Shown: piece by piece, positions 36,855 through 48,484 of the stretch
Layout: every line of letters starts with the position of its first letter
Position numbering within the stretch: the first letter of the stretch is position 1
From: Acanthochromis polyacanthus
Taxonomy: Eukaryota > Chordata > Actinopteri > Pomacentridae
DNA: 64,000 nt
Direction: 5' to 3'
NCBI RefSeq assembly: GCF_021347895.1
Contig: NC_067124.1
Coordinates: 1,618,130-1,682,129, forward strand
Made by a program: the position numbers and the translations under genes
Notes under the pieces: generated by a model
Told to the model about the DNA's origin: nothing
The model's database searches: none
The model's input: only the letters and a program-made list of their open reading frames with translations

Positions 36855-37904
36855 ATGTCAGAGCAAATGAGAATCATGAGGTGGAAGGAACTGCCCAAGG
36901 AGCTCAGAGACAGAATTGTGGCAAGGCACAGATCTGGACAAGGATACAAAAGAATTTCTGCAGCATTCAAGGTTCCTCAGAGCACAGTGGCCTCCATAAT
37001 CCTCAAATGGAAGAAGTTTGGGACGACCACAACTCTTCCTAGACCTGGCCGTCCAGCCAAACTGAGCAATGGTGGGAGAAGAGCCTTGGTGAGAGAGGTA
37101 AAGAAGAACCCAAAGATCACTGTGGCTGAGCTCCAGAGATGCAGTGGGGAGATAGGAGAAAGTTCCACAAAGTCAACTATCACTGCAGCCCTCCACCAGT
37201 CGGGGCTTTATGGCAGAGTGGCCCGACGGAAGCCTCTCCTCAGTGAAAGACACATGAAAGCATAGAGTTTGAAAAAACACATGAAGGACTCCCAGACTAT
37301 GAGGAATAAGATTCTCTGGTCTGATGAGACCAAGATTGAACTTTTTGGTGTTAATTCTAAGCGGTATGTGTGGAGAAAAGCAGGCACTGCTCATCACCTG
37401 CCCAATACAATCCCTACAGTGAAACATGGTGGTGGAGCATCATGCTGTGGGGGGGGGTGTTTTTCAGCTGCAGGGACAGGACGACTGGTTGCAATTGAAG
37501 GAAGGATGAATGCGGCAAAGTACAGAGATATCCTGGAGGAAAACCTCTTCCAGAGTGCTCAGGACCTCAGACTGGGCCGAAGGTTCACCTTTCAACAGGA
37601 CAATGACCCTAAGCACACAGCTAAAATAACAAAGGAGTGGCTTCACAACAACTCTGTGACCGTTCTTGACTGGCCCAGCCAGAGCCCTGACCTAAACCCA
37701 ATTGAGCATCTCTGGAGAGACCTCAGAATGTCTGTCCACCAACGTTCACCATCCAACCTGACAGAACTGGAGAGGATCTGCAAGGAAGAATGGCAGAGGA
37801 TCCCCAAATCCAGGTGTGAAAAACTTGTTGCGTCATTCCCAAGAAGACTCATGGCTGTACGAGCTGAAAAGGAGCTTCTACTAAATACTGAGCACAGAGT
37901 CTGA
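36855..37904 (+). pseudogene. Tc1-type transposase with one in-frame stop
   Basis: One frame of about 349 codons, near the usual 340, broken only by TAG at 37263-37265. The N-terminal half (from MSEQMRIMRWKELPKELRD) has the paired helix-turn-helix domains and an RPGRPAKLS AT-hook-like joint. The C-terminal half has the DD34E catalytic residues: LWSDETKIELFG, FQQDNDPKHTAK and SPDLNPIEHLW, with 34 residues between the second Asp and Glu. The glycine-rich block reads HGGGASCCGGGCFS where the family has GGGSIMLWGCFS; the expected codons are present one base out of frame, so a 1-base loss was offset by a longer G run. The copy is therefore damaged at two places and should be inactive. Confidence 0.93.
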
Positions 37905-38096
37905 ATACTTCTGACCATGTGATAGTTCAGTTTTTCTTTTTTAATAAATTCTACATTTTTCTGTTTTTTTCTGTCAAGATGGGGTGCTGAGTGTACATTA
38001 ATGAGAAATAAAATGAACTTTTTTGATTTTGGCAAATGGCTGCAATGACACAGAGTGAAAAATTTCAAGTGTTCTGAATACTTTCCATACCCACTG
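37888..38096 (-). repeat. Right terminal inverted repeat of the Tc1 element
   Basis: On the minus strand it begins CAGTGGGTATGGAAAG. Its inner direct repeat overlaps the transposase stop codon at 37902-37904. Confidence 0.93.
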
Positions 38097-38098
38097 TA

Positions 38099-41000
38099 AA
38101 TACTAGCCACGGCTCTCCACATGTGAATCTCTGAGCCTCATTCCTACAGACTGCTTTAAGGTGACTATTTAACATCACCGAAAGCAGACTGTGTTAATTC
38201 ATAGACGATGGTGAATATTCCTCTTTTAATGGAACACAATCACAGTGATAAGTTCAGGTGAAATGGCTCCTTCTAAGCATTGTCTTTATGAAGACCTGGA
38301 TAATTGCTATGACTGTGATGTACAGTATTTTTGACATTTTCTAATGCATTGTATTTCTTTGTCATGGCTCCACATCATAATCAGTGATTCTGAAAACATA
38401 CTGTTTCACTTTGATTTGTTTTACTTAACATACATGTCAGTACAGAACGGAGACAACTATTACACAATCTATTTCTATAAAACATGAGATCTGCATAAAA
38501 GAGTAAACGTACGAAAAAATGATAGAAAATTCTTTTTTCATTCCACTAAAAGATATTCCTCTACAGACGATGCTAATAACACTGAAACCGTTTATCAAAG
38601 TGAATGTTTGCAGGCCTCTGACATCCTCAGACTAACTGATGAACTCATCTAGTGAACTGGGTGCTTCTTTGCTTTGAAGGTCAAAAGCTTAAGACTGTCA
38701 CAATGTCTCTGCCATAGTCTGAGTACATAGCGCATTAATGCATTATTTGAATCCCAGAATCATGGATGTGACATATTAGGATGATTGTTATCACACAGTT
38801 ACTGTTTAATTAGCATGAACTTAAAAAGCCATCAGGATTCCCATCATTTGAACAATCTGAGGCAGGGTTAGGGTTAGTTTTGTACAAGAGATGTATTTTA
38901 ATAATCAGAATAATGCATTTTGACAAACAGAGGTTTTAACAGAGATGTAAATGATTGTTTGTACAGTGCATTCTAACACAGACTCTACAAATGTTTGTCG
39001 AATTTGCTTTGTGAAACTGTAGAACAAAGTCTATCTGCTTTTCTAAGTGCTTTTTGCTCATATGATGCCCAGCAAAAAAGTTTTTCTTTGTTAACACAGT
39101 TTGGAGATGTTCTGGAGACCAGTGGGCAGCAACCGTATTTACATGATTTCCGAAAATAGAATTTGACGGACTTCTGGCTGCAGCCCACACACGAGTGAGA
39201 AGCACAAGTTAGCTACCCATTTTACATGATATTCCAGTGGGATACCAGCTCTTTGCAAAGTTTACATTTGGTTTTTTTGGACACCCGATTTAACAAAATG
39301 CCACCTCACAATGACTTCTTTCACATGATGGAATTAGTTTAAAGCCAACTCTCAGCAAACATTCTGTAAATGTAGCCGAAGAGTTAAATAAGTCAGACGC
39401 TGGCGTCTTATGTTGGTTTGGCGAGTTCAAAATGGTGAAAATGTGGTGTTTGGGTTCATTTCTGCAAGCCTGAAAACAAATTTAAGATGAGCAAATGTCT
39501 ACATTCCTCTAAACCAATACATTAAAATATGCTGAAATATTCAGTATAGAATTTTCCAGTGACGGAAAACAAATTCCTACCCATTCCAGATTTAAGATTT
39601 CATCAAAAATAAATCAAAATCATTTCTGAAACATTTATTCACAATGTATGTGTCTTTTAGTGTGTTTAACTTTATTGTATGAACTCCTTATGCTTTTTAT
39701 CTGTATTCTATATGCTTTACTTAGAAAGTAGGCTGATCTAACTCCAATACATATTGCTCTGTTGTTATTCCTGTTGGATGTTTAAGAACATCACGTAAAG
39801 CAACTACTGATGAAAACAAACATTTTGGCTAACCGGTGGATTTACATTTACATATTTGAATGTTGATTTATGCACATTGTTAGTTTTAAAAGACATAAAT
39901 AAAAACTGAAATAATATTGTAAAAGGACTCGTTTACTAAGGATGGCAAGCGATTATTTGACCTTCTCATCAGAACATGCGACTTAAACATTCAAGCACTT
40001 GTGGTATGATTGACAAATGATCTTGAGAGCGGCTTAATGATGTTTGTTATGCTGTTATCAGGAAAAATGTCAAAATCACAGTAATGAACGTTTTCTAACC
40101 TTTGATTCTGGCCTTAAAGGCTTCATTTGTACATCTCTCCTAAGGCTCAGAGCACGTGATTGTGCTACTGGAAACTTTAAACACACTCAATACTCACAAA
40201 TTTTTCAAATCTGATGAAGAACTGGCAATAAAACAACACTTGGTAAGTAAATGTAACGCATGAAAATGCAGCCTTGTCACACTTTTGCCACACAATGATG
40301 CACCGGTGGCTTAGTTTTTCATTTAAATATTGTAATTACTATGGCGAGTAACAAAACATCTAAACAGCTGCATGACCTCAGCAATGGTGTATTATCATGC
40401 TTCTCTAACTAGAATACTACTGTAACCTCAAAAGCCACTTTAAGTAACATGAACTAATACTAATACAATCTTGGGTGTCCACTAAACTCTGTATAATGCA
40501 GCAGTTGGTGAGTTCTGTGACGTAGCCGACTAGCTATGCGATGAAAAACACAGCATGTGATGCAAAGAGGATCAACAGCAGACAGGTCGGTACAGACGGA
40601 GGCCTGGTCAGAGGGGGGCGGATGGAGGAGAGCTAAGGCTTTGGCAGAAAAACAGTTATCGCAGCTAAAATACTGTAATGAGGTACAACAACACATGCAA
40701 CAACATAAATGTCTTCTGTAAGCCAACAATAACAATCAATGTTTTCAGCTTAAAAACTGCAATTTCACTGAATTCTGTTAGTTTGATTGGTATAAGGAGT
40801 AAGGCATTATCTCCTAAATAAAGTAAGTGATATTAGTGCGCATTTTTCCTGCCTCAAAGCTAAAAAAGACTGCTTCACATAAAATAACACACCCTACAAA
40901 CAGACCTTAATGGAAAGACAGTTAAGGATGTAACAGCTGCTGGCAGGCAGAGGCAACGTCTAAATATGCAATTGTTCATTATCCCAAAACATTATTTGTG

Positions 41001-42220
41001 CAATCCATTAAACGTAAGACTCATTACGATATGTAGGACATTTTGGGGGTGCAAATTCATTTTCACCTAAAGTTATGACAGTAGAAAAGTAATTAAAGTT
41101 ACAGTTTAATGAAATCATGAACCATACATGGAGTCACTGGAGATTGCGCATAAATTACTTCAATTAATCACACGCACACTGATTCAGATGATAACTCTGA
41201 ATCAGAAAGTTTGGAATCTTTTTCTGCCTTTTACTTTCTGTCCATTTATTTCGCTTGCGTGTCTGTCTGTCTGTGTGTGTGTGTGCGAGTGCAGTGGTGC
41301 TTTGTGTGTGTGTGTTTTTTTTTTATTTGTCTGATTGAAGGGGCAGTGTGCTGAGGAAGGGCCAGAGGTCTGGTGCACCCTGGAGAAGGGACAGGACCAA
41401 AGCCACATCTCTGACCCTTCCTCTCATCCCGCCTCTTTCGCCCTGTGCTGTCATGGGATGTCTCCGTGGGTAACCGTTTCCCTGGCAACGGAAGCCCTGT
41501 GAGGAGGCTGCATTGTGTGCTCTGAGGGCGATGCAGAACGGCTCGCTGAAGGTGGAGAGGGAGGGAGAGAGGGGAGGGAGAGGAAGGGAGGGCACAAAAT
41601 GATACTGGGTCGAACAGGCACACGAGCGACATCAGCAAGGTAAACAACTTTTAGCTATTACTCACCACATGGCTCTGTTTCTTTTTTGCATCCTTCGTGC
41701 TAATCAACACTAGACCCTGATTAAAACAGCAACACCAGCCAAATGAACTTTCATTTGCATATACATGCTGGGTAAAATCAGAACTGATGCCAGAGAGTGA
41801 ATTCACCTTGACGTGGCCATGTTAAACGTATCAAACAGTCACATCTAAGTAGCTGAACGCTCTGATTTGCTGCGGTTACAAATCTATTTCCCGCTGTGTT
41901 ACAGACAGTACAAGTCACACCAAAAAAAAGAAAAAAACTGAGAGTGGCTTCTTTTGCGATCATCCAGCATTATCCACTCTTTATGTGCTCATTTTAAGGG
42001 GTAGTTTATTAAATAGACCACTAGTTACTTCCCAACTTCAGTTTAGATTTTTTAAAGTCCTTCACTGACAACGTAATGTTTATTGGGCTGTGTGGGAGGG
42101 ATATTACTGTTAATGATTTTTATTATTTTTGCTCTTTAATATACTTTGTGCTACAGTTCCTTTGCATGAAACATGTAAGACAAATAAAGTCCGAGTGATT
42201 GATTGATTAGAAACACTCAC
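38099..42220. other. Intron 2, nothing recognised
   Basis: AT-rich, with a short GT run near 41273-41312. No exon or transposon end recognised. The segment 41340-41600 is GC-richer without a supported gene. Confidence 0.5.
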
Positions 42221-42313
42221 CCCTCCTGCAGTTGCTAGTCTGTCCTCAAAGGTGCCTCTGTCAGGACGCCCCCTGCTGTCTCTCAGGGTGTACAGACCCT
42301 CCAGGCTGCCAAC
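42221..42313 (-). CDS. Proprotein convertase exon 2: central prodomain
   Basis: A 93-nt exon of exactly 31 codons, phase 0 at both ends, bounded by ctggcag|GTT and GGG|gtgagt. It starts VGSLEGLYTLRDSRGRP, which corresponds to the conserved (I/V)GSL-x-x-x-Y segment of convertase prodomains (IGSLENHYLF in PC1/3). The segment RDSRGRPDR is rich in arginine and sits where family members carry a secondary propeptide cleavage site; whether it is cut is inference. The prodomain folds as an intramolecular chaperone and inhibitor. Intron 1 (upstream, 17.85 kb) and intron 2 (downstream, 12.67 kb) hold only transposons and simple repeats that I can recognise. The intron positions agree with those I recall for other convertase genes. 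Confidence 0.85.
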
Positions 42314-42820
42314 CTGCCAGCACAGAAACAAAATTTTGCAGTTAGGCTTGAAAAATCAAACTTTGAGGACACACGGTTAGATGTAGCATTTGCTTAGTTG
42401 ACAACATTTTATTCCAGAATCGGTAGAAATACTGCGGCCTCTCAACTGCAGGGCATGATAGGAATGCAAAGAGACGCATTTGGAAAATCATGCAGTGTAT
42501 TCATCAATACGGAGAAACCAATGCAGGTACAGACTAAGGGTCAAAACACATAACGTATTCAGCCTTAATCACCCATATGACCCTTTGCACAACATGATTT
42601 CAGCATATCCCCTCTAGCCATCTGTCTTGTGTGGGTTTTTCTGCGAGAGGTGGGCAGAAATCAAATAGCACACAGTTTATCTAACCTTATCCTGGGCTTT
42701 TCATTTCCAAGCCTTATAAACTCAATCGTATTGACCGCCTGGGAGAGTTAGAACTAACTAAGTGAAATCTACTCGGCGGCAATTGTGTGCAAGGCGCACG
42801 TTGTGTGTGTGTCAGAGTAA

Positions 42821-42857
<37 letters not shown>

Positions 42858-45425
42858 TTGCTGATTCTATCTTCCTTCACTTTCATTCTCTCTATTCTCT
42901 GTCCCTGAGGTGCATCAGGGCTGAGACTGCCGAGTAAATTGTCCCAAATTGAGTTCCTTCTTGCCGGCAGATACAGGCCACATCCCGACCGTTTAGAGTG
43001 AGACAGAGAGAGAGGAAGAGAGAGAGAGGAGGAGAGAAAACAATCACAGCACACATCACTTGGTTGAAAAATTTCCCTCTAATTTCTCTCCTTGGCTTTC
43101 TTTTCTCTCCACCATCCCTGTCTGTCCGTCTTTTTCCCCTCCACTGCTGATTTCCCTGCTGCCTCTCTTTCTTCTCCCGACACATTATTCTTCGCTTCTC
43201 CCTCTTTATATCACTCCCTGTGTGTCTTCCCTTGTCTTTGTCTGCTGCGATAGGTGTACATCAGTCTTTCCTTGCTCAGCTTGGCTTTTTCTTGCTTTGA
43301 TGATTCGCTCCTCTTCTGCTTGTTCCCCCTCCTCTATCTTCTTCTGTTCTTTCTCTCTCAAACTCCGTTACCTTTCTTCATCTCCCCCACCAACAGCATT
43401 TCTCTTCCCTCTTCATGCCCTTTCCTTGTGTTGGTTTCTGTGCCTCCTTTGGTACCTCACCCTTCGCTCCATGGCTGGCTGTACCCGGTGACACAGTACC
43501 CATCAGCGCAGGCATCCTGGGTGGAGGAGTCTGGCTCTGACGATAATCACACACTAAGTTTGTAACGCTGGCAGCCCAGCTGAGCTGAGCTGAACTGAGC
43601 ACACGCGACTCCCCTGACGCCGGCACACTCCATTTAACTCAGTGGGGGGCTGCAGGCGTCCTGGGGTGGGAATGAAGCATGAGACAGAGATGGGGATGCC
43701 AGTGTGTTTTTGGGGATGGGGGTATTTGGGAGCTGGTGATGGAGCAGTGACTAGAGACAGATATGGAAATGGGACGGAGAAGGACAGCTGAAGCTGGAAC
43801 TGGTTCTGGCAGGAAAGGACAGGAAAGGTTTTGGACTTTTGGTTCTGGGAAGAAACTGTTTTTTAGAAGATGCTCATGTCACCATCTCTACACAGAGTGA
43901 TAACTTTTTTACTTTTACTGTTTGCTCTCAGCAAAGTCCTGTTCATTTCTTAGCTTAGTGTAGGGGGTATTTATTTTTCTGCAGGCAGTAGGGTGGTGGA
44001 AACGTGTCATCATCTGGAGAATTTAGATGTAAAGCCTCAACAGTAAGACTATGGAATTTAACTAAGTACATTTGTATAATTGCTATTCTTAAGTATTTTC
44101 ATTTTATGCTGTACTTCCATTTCACTGCACAGCAGAGACAAAGATTATTTTTCTTCTCCCTGAACTGTACGAATTTGACTGTTTTGGTTATTAGCTATTA
44201 AAGGTGGTCTACTTTCAGTAATATTTTGCATCTAATAGGCTTCTCCTATTCAATTATCCACTTAGAAATTTCTAAATGATGCCTGTATCTCCTTCTTTTG
44301 AAAAGTCTGGAATCTATGACTATGGAATAGATTTTTCAAAGCTGGATATAATATGTCTCACTAAAAGTACATTCTCACTGTTTTTGGAAAGCCAGATATC
44401 CATTCCACACTTGTGTATTTTCCCTGTTGGTCCAGGGTTGGCTAAAATAGTTGACTCATATCTACACGCCTTTAAATCACACTTCCGGTCAGTAGAACTA
44501 AATTTTCTACTTCAGCAGAAGAATCTGAAAACACATGTCCAGTGTCAGTGTCAACCTGGACATAGATGTGGGTTACTACATCTGCACAGCGAAGCTCAAA
44601 CACCCCAGAGAAGTAACATTTACCAAATAGATTTCTGAGTGGAAATAACTTGAAATTTTTAGAATTAAATTTGTAGCTCAAAAATAAAATACAATATTTT
44701 AAATCAAGCCAACTGTCTCTTACTGGTTTAGTTTTAACTTTGTGGTTTGTGACCCTTACAAAAAAACTGTGTGTGGTTGGGCTTCATTTCAATGTTTAAG
44801 ATGTCATAAGTAACATAAGTTACAGTCTGAAATTGTCAGCTGTTTTCATTCATTCTAAACTAGCACATTTTTTGTACTATAAAGTCTAAAAAGTGAAAAT
44901 AGATTTGTGTTGCAGACCTTAGTGTTTTTCATTTTCCCTCTTGTCATCTCACAACCATACATATTTACCTTCTGATCCTCTGAATTTCAGCATTTTCATT
45001 TATGTACTGAAGTACTGTTTTCACATTGGGACATTATTACTTTTAGTAAAGCATCAGAATACTTTCATCACAATCAAAAGAAAAAATAAACACATTCACT
45101 TTTGAGATAAATGAAGGAAAACTGATATTTTTCGAACATTTCTTGTAATTATTACAGAAAGTTTCTGGAACATTAGAGTTTGATTGTTAGAACGTGTTGG
45201 TGGTATTGTTTTAGTGCCCGCTGGAATGTGCTGAAATGTTTTGTAAAGATTGTAATCCCTTAAATGCCAGAAAAGTAACAAGTGACTGATTGAAGATGGA
45301 GGCAGAAGCAGGATTTTGGACAAATGTACTGAAACATTAGTGAAACACAAAGACTTAAGTTTGATTTCTACCTTCAGCAGAACTCTCGTGTAATACAACA
45401 GAGATTTGGTGAAGTTTGACAAAGC
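42314..45425. other. Intron 1, simple repeats only
   Basis: A (GT)n run at 42818-42857 and C/T-rich sequence at 43070-43450. No exon or transposon end recognised. Confidence 0.5.
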
Positions 45426-45435
45426 ATTTAAATCA

Positions 45436-46022
45436 TTGCCTGGAAAATCCAGATTGACTTTATTTATGTATTAATATAAATACAAATAAAGGCAGTCTGG
45501 CATTGTGATGATACGAGACGATTTCAAAAAGGAGGGGCTAACGAATGCAGCTTGAACGAGAAAGAACCAATCAGCGTAACACGGATGTGACGCACAAACA
45601 AATCGACCTTGAAGTCCATTTAGTCCAAACAACAATGGCATGCAGCCGGGAAAGCGTCGCTGTGAATGATTACTGCCGTTTTTGTCACAAAAATCTGCAA
45701 ATACATGGGGTACTCTCAGGTACAACACTTATTTTTGAAAAGGCTACGCAACAAAAGACTCCTTCCGAACGATTAGCGGTGTTAGGAATAACTTTGTTAA
45801 TGTTTGTGTTTGGTTACGGGAGGTGTGCAGGTGTTTCATGGGTAATCCAGGCGCTGAAGATGACGCAGCATTAACTCCCGCCTTCCGTGCTATGATTGGT
45901 CGTACCAAACTGTACTGGGAGGGAAACGCGATTCCATTCGCCCAATGCCAAACTGACTCTCCTGTATCTCCTAACATGGAGATAGGAGATTACATGGAGA
46001 TTCAGTTTGGATTTTCCAAGCT
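45436..46022 (+). mobile_element. 587-bp TIR element with 10-bp flanking repeat
   Basis: Direct repeats ATTTAAATCA (45426-45435 and 46023-46032) flank inverted ends holding TGGAAAATCCAGATTGA and its near reverse complement TCAGTTTGGATTTTCCA. The flanking repeat is AT-rich, so chance is possible, but its junction with the TIRs is exact. CCAATCA and TGATTGG motifs face each other inside. It carries one coding exon-like segment (45635-45830). Confidence 0.7.
45635..45830 (+). pseudogene. Zinc-finger-like first exon in the 587-bp element
   Basis: MACSRESVAVNDYCRFCHKN continues with LQIHGVLSGTTLIFEK and SERLAVLGITL. CRFC followed by spaced SERL-x-x-LGI recalls a ZAD-like treble-clef start seen in fish transposon-type proteins; this is by appearance only. 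A possible donor (CAG|gtgttt) follows at 45831. No later exon is in the element. It could be the start of the element's own lost transposase. Confidence 0.4.
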
Positions 46023-46032
46023 ATTTAAATCA

Positions 46033-47091
46033 CATTTACCAAAATGAAACAACACTACGTCTTCCCACAAACAGTCTGTAGTAAACACTGCTGCGTCCTC
46101 TGTGGTGATGATCCTCTGGCTGGGAGCAGAAAGGGGAGCTACACTGTGGAGGTCTCCTGTCCACACCTCCACGATGGTTTCCACAAATGAGTGCTAACCA
46201 GCAGCTCACCATCTTTCACTTCACCTGTTGCCTGATGTTTTTCAATTCAGAGCCGTCCATTGGCGGACAGTGGTAAGATTTTTTCAGTTCTGCTGCCTAT
46301 CCTGAACCTGCAAGACCTTATTTCTTTTGCAAAGGGTCAAGCTCAGGTCAGGTCAGTTACTTCTTTCTCTTTCGAAAAGTGCCAGTTGTTTGTGTCCACG
46401 TCACTGCTGTCTTTACACATGCAATGCCTGATATTAGGAGCAAAAAAGCCAAGAAAGGTATTACATTAGTTGCGTAGCAGGGATTTAATGTGGGCTTGGT
46501 TGCCATAATTGGCAGTACCAGTGAGTTTTTATTGGGAATATGACAGAACTCAGGTCTCCAGTTTGGGCCAATGGTTCATTTTGTGTTGCCAAAATGTTAA
46601 CACCTCCTAAGTGTATCTTTCGTCTAATGTGTTTATCTACACTTGGGTCCTCACCGCATTCCCATAAAGACATCATACTAAAGAGTTTTAATAGGCACAA
46701 TTCTTCTGTGTAATCATACACATAGTATAGTGATAGGGACGGGTATTACTTTGATTTTAATCAGTCTGAGTCAGATTTCACATCTCCTCATCAATTCTGG
46801 TCCTCGACTATTCTCTGCTTCAGTTCTTTGTGGAGCAGAATGAAAACAGATTACAAGCTCATTTTACTTTACATTGCCAACTATTTAGATTTTCATAATT
46901 TCTCTACAAAAAATATGTCATGGTTCCAGCTTCACAAGTGTGAGAGTTGCTAATTATCCTTTAAATTACATATTATTGGTTGAAAAAACATTGTGAAGAT
47001 GTCGGATGTTGGACTGCTCAAAATTCATTTTATAAATCAAATAATCAGTTGATTGAGATCATAATAAGCAGATTAATTCTGATTGAAAATA
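46033..47091. other. Intron 1, nothing recognised
   Basis: No gene or transposon end recognised. Confidence 0.5.
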
Positions 47092-47100
47092 CCCATTAGG

Positions 47101-47674
47101 TAGCCTAGCCGCGCTAGACAACCCACGGCAACGAATTTACTTCTCTGCCAGGGTGGGTCTAGTTACCCTCCATAAGGCTCGAGGTTGGATTCTCCTAAAA
47201 CTGGCCGGACCAATCACCATGAAGTGTAGAGTCAGAAGGCGGGCGTAACGAAGTGACGACAGAGGTGTGACGATTCTGACAGAAACAACCGGCGCACAAT
47301 AAACAGTTATCTTTGGACTCGGCTTTGGCCACAGCCCTTAAAGATTTGAAGCTAAAATTCAACTTGAAAGATGAACAAAGGACGGCACTGAAGTGTTTCA
47401 TTGAGAGGAAAGACGTATTTGGACTTATGCCGACGGGATATGGCAAATCCTTAATATACCAGTTGGCTCCGCTGGTTGGGAAGCTAATGGGACTTAGCCA
47501 CAATCCGCCGGCGCTCTTGGAACTACGTCAGCCTATTCGTTGCGCTGATTGGTTGTATACCTACCCAATTGCTGCAGAGGGATTTGAAAGACAACCTTTT
47601 AGCCCGCCTCCCTCCTTGTCAAGCTTCCCTAGACCCTTGTGCCTTCAGAACATGGGTGTACCGTGGCTAGGCTA
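47101..47674 (+). mobile_element. 574-bp TIR element carrying a helicase start
   Basis: Inverted ends TAGCCTAGCCGCG and CCGTGGCTAGGCTA (one mismatch) are flanked by cccattagg (47092-47100) and cccattagc (47675-47683), a 9-bp duplication with the last base differing. Like the 45436 element it is just under 0.6 kb, has facing CCAAT motifs (GGACCAATCA and TGATTGGTT), and keeps one coding start. Confidence 0.8.
47313..47520 (+). pseudogene. RecQ-like helicase N-terminal fragment
   Basis: DSALATALKDLKLKFNLKDE leads to QRTALKCFIERKDVFGLMPTG and YGKSLIYQLAPLVGKLMG. The (K/Q)-x-x-Q at the front and the PTGYGKS Walker A loop with YQ after it identify the first ATPase motifs of a RecQ/DEAD-type helicase. 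Nothing of motifs II-VI is present. The likely start codon is TTG where ATG would be expected. The frame runs on into the right TIR. It is probably a leftover of the parent element's helicase gene. Confidence 0.65.
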
Positions 47675-47683
47675 CCCATTAGC

Positions 47684-48430
47684 TGCAGTCCAACACAAAA
47701 TAGTTCAAAATGGGCTCGGCCTCAACAAAACACAACAGTAAAACCCTGCTTTTACATGAACGTATGAGTAATGTTAATTTAATAATATGATGTATAAAAG
47801 CAATAGGAAACTTTTTCTTTGCATTGTGTACTTTTACATCTTCCTGATTATGACACGCTGTTACTTAAGTAAAATCTCAAACACTTTTACGTGTAACAGA
47901 GTATTACACTGTGGTAATAGTGCTTTTATGTAATTAATGGACTTTGTCTGCCACTGCCCCTCTCTATCAGGGTAAGCTCTTCACAGTGAAATAAATTAAG
48001 CACACCCACATCCTACGTGCACATCTGTGGTACTACAATTTTGTGGTTTCTTGAATATTGTGAGGTTTACTCAGGCTATTTTACTATAATGACAGCATCT
48101 ATCCTTGTAAAGCGTTCTGTAGCATAACTAAATTCAGGTTATTGTTACCAGACAATCATGCAATCTGTGCTATTCACCTACCAATTAATCAGCCCACGAA
48201 TGGCTGAGAACGTTAACTAAGAAAAATGCTAGACTTATGATTCAATAAAACAAATGCATTAGGAGACGAGAAAACATGCAGAAATTGCACTAGGATGACT
48301 ATAGGTGCAGACTCACACTGATGGGTATAAGGCAGGTTTTTGCAGAAAACTGTTTATTTGAACTACCACATGCAAACAAAATCAAGACTGAAATCCTAAT
48401 TTGGTAACTGGTTCTACGTTAGGACCAGTA
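47684..48430. other. Intron 1, nothing recognised
   Basis: No gene or transposon end recognised. Confidence 0.5.
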
Positions 48431-48484
48431 CTTGATGCCTAGTGTGGTCTATGAATGAACATAGACCACACTATAGGCATCAAG
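48431..48484. repeat. Near-perfect hairpin
   Basis: Arms CTTGATGCCT...AGTGTGGTCTATG and the reverse complement pair over about 23 bp with a 2-base bulge and a 6-base loop (aatgaa). Confidence 0.8.

Larger units (their letters stand above)
36481..38096 (+). mobile_element. Tc1-like transposon, nearly complete (1616 bp)
   Basis: TA dinucleotides at 36479-36480 and 38097-38098 flank inverted repeats of about 210 bp (36481-36698 and 37888-38096). Each repeat holds an outer and an inner copy of a GTATTCAGAC-type motif, the IR/DR plan known from Sleeping Beauty-type elements. The two repeats remain very similar (differences mainly near the tips and one indel near the poly-A part), which suggests a fairly recent insertion. 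It is inserted antisense to the host gene in intron 2. Confidence 0.95.

Noticed and set aside
41273..41312. CRISPR-like or other tandem arrays
   Set aside because: All tandem arrays here are di- to tetranucleotide microsatellites; there is no repeat-spacer structure and the genome is eukaryotic.
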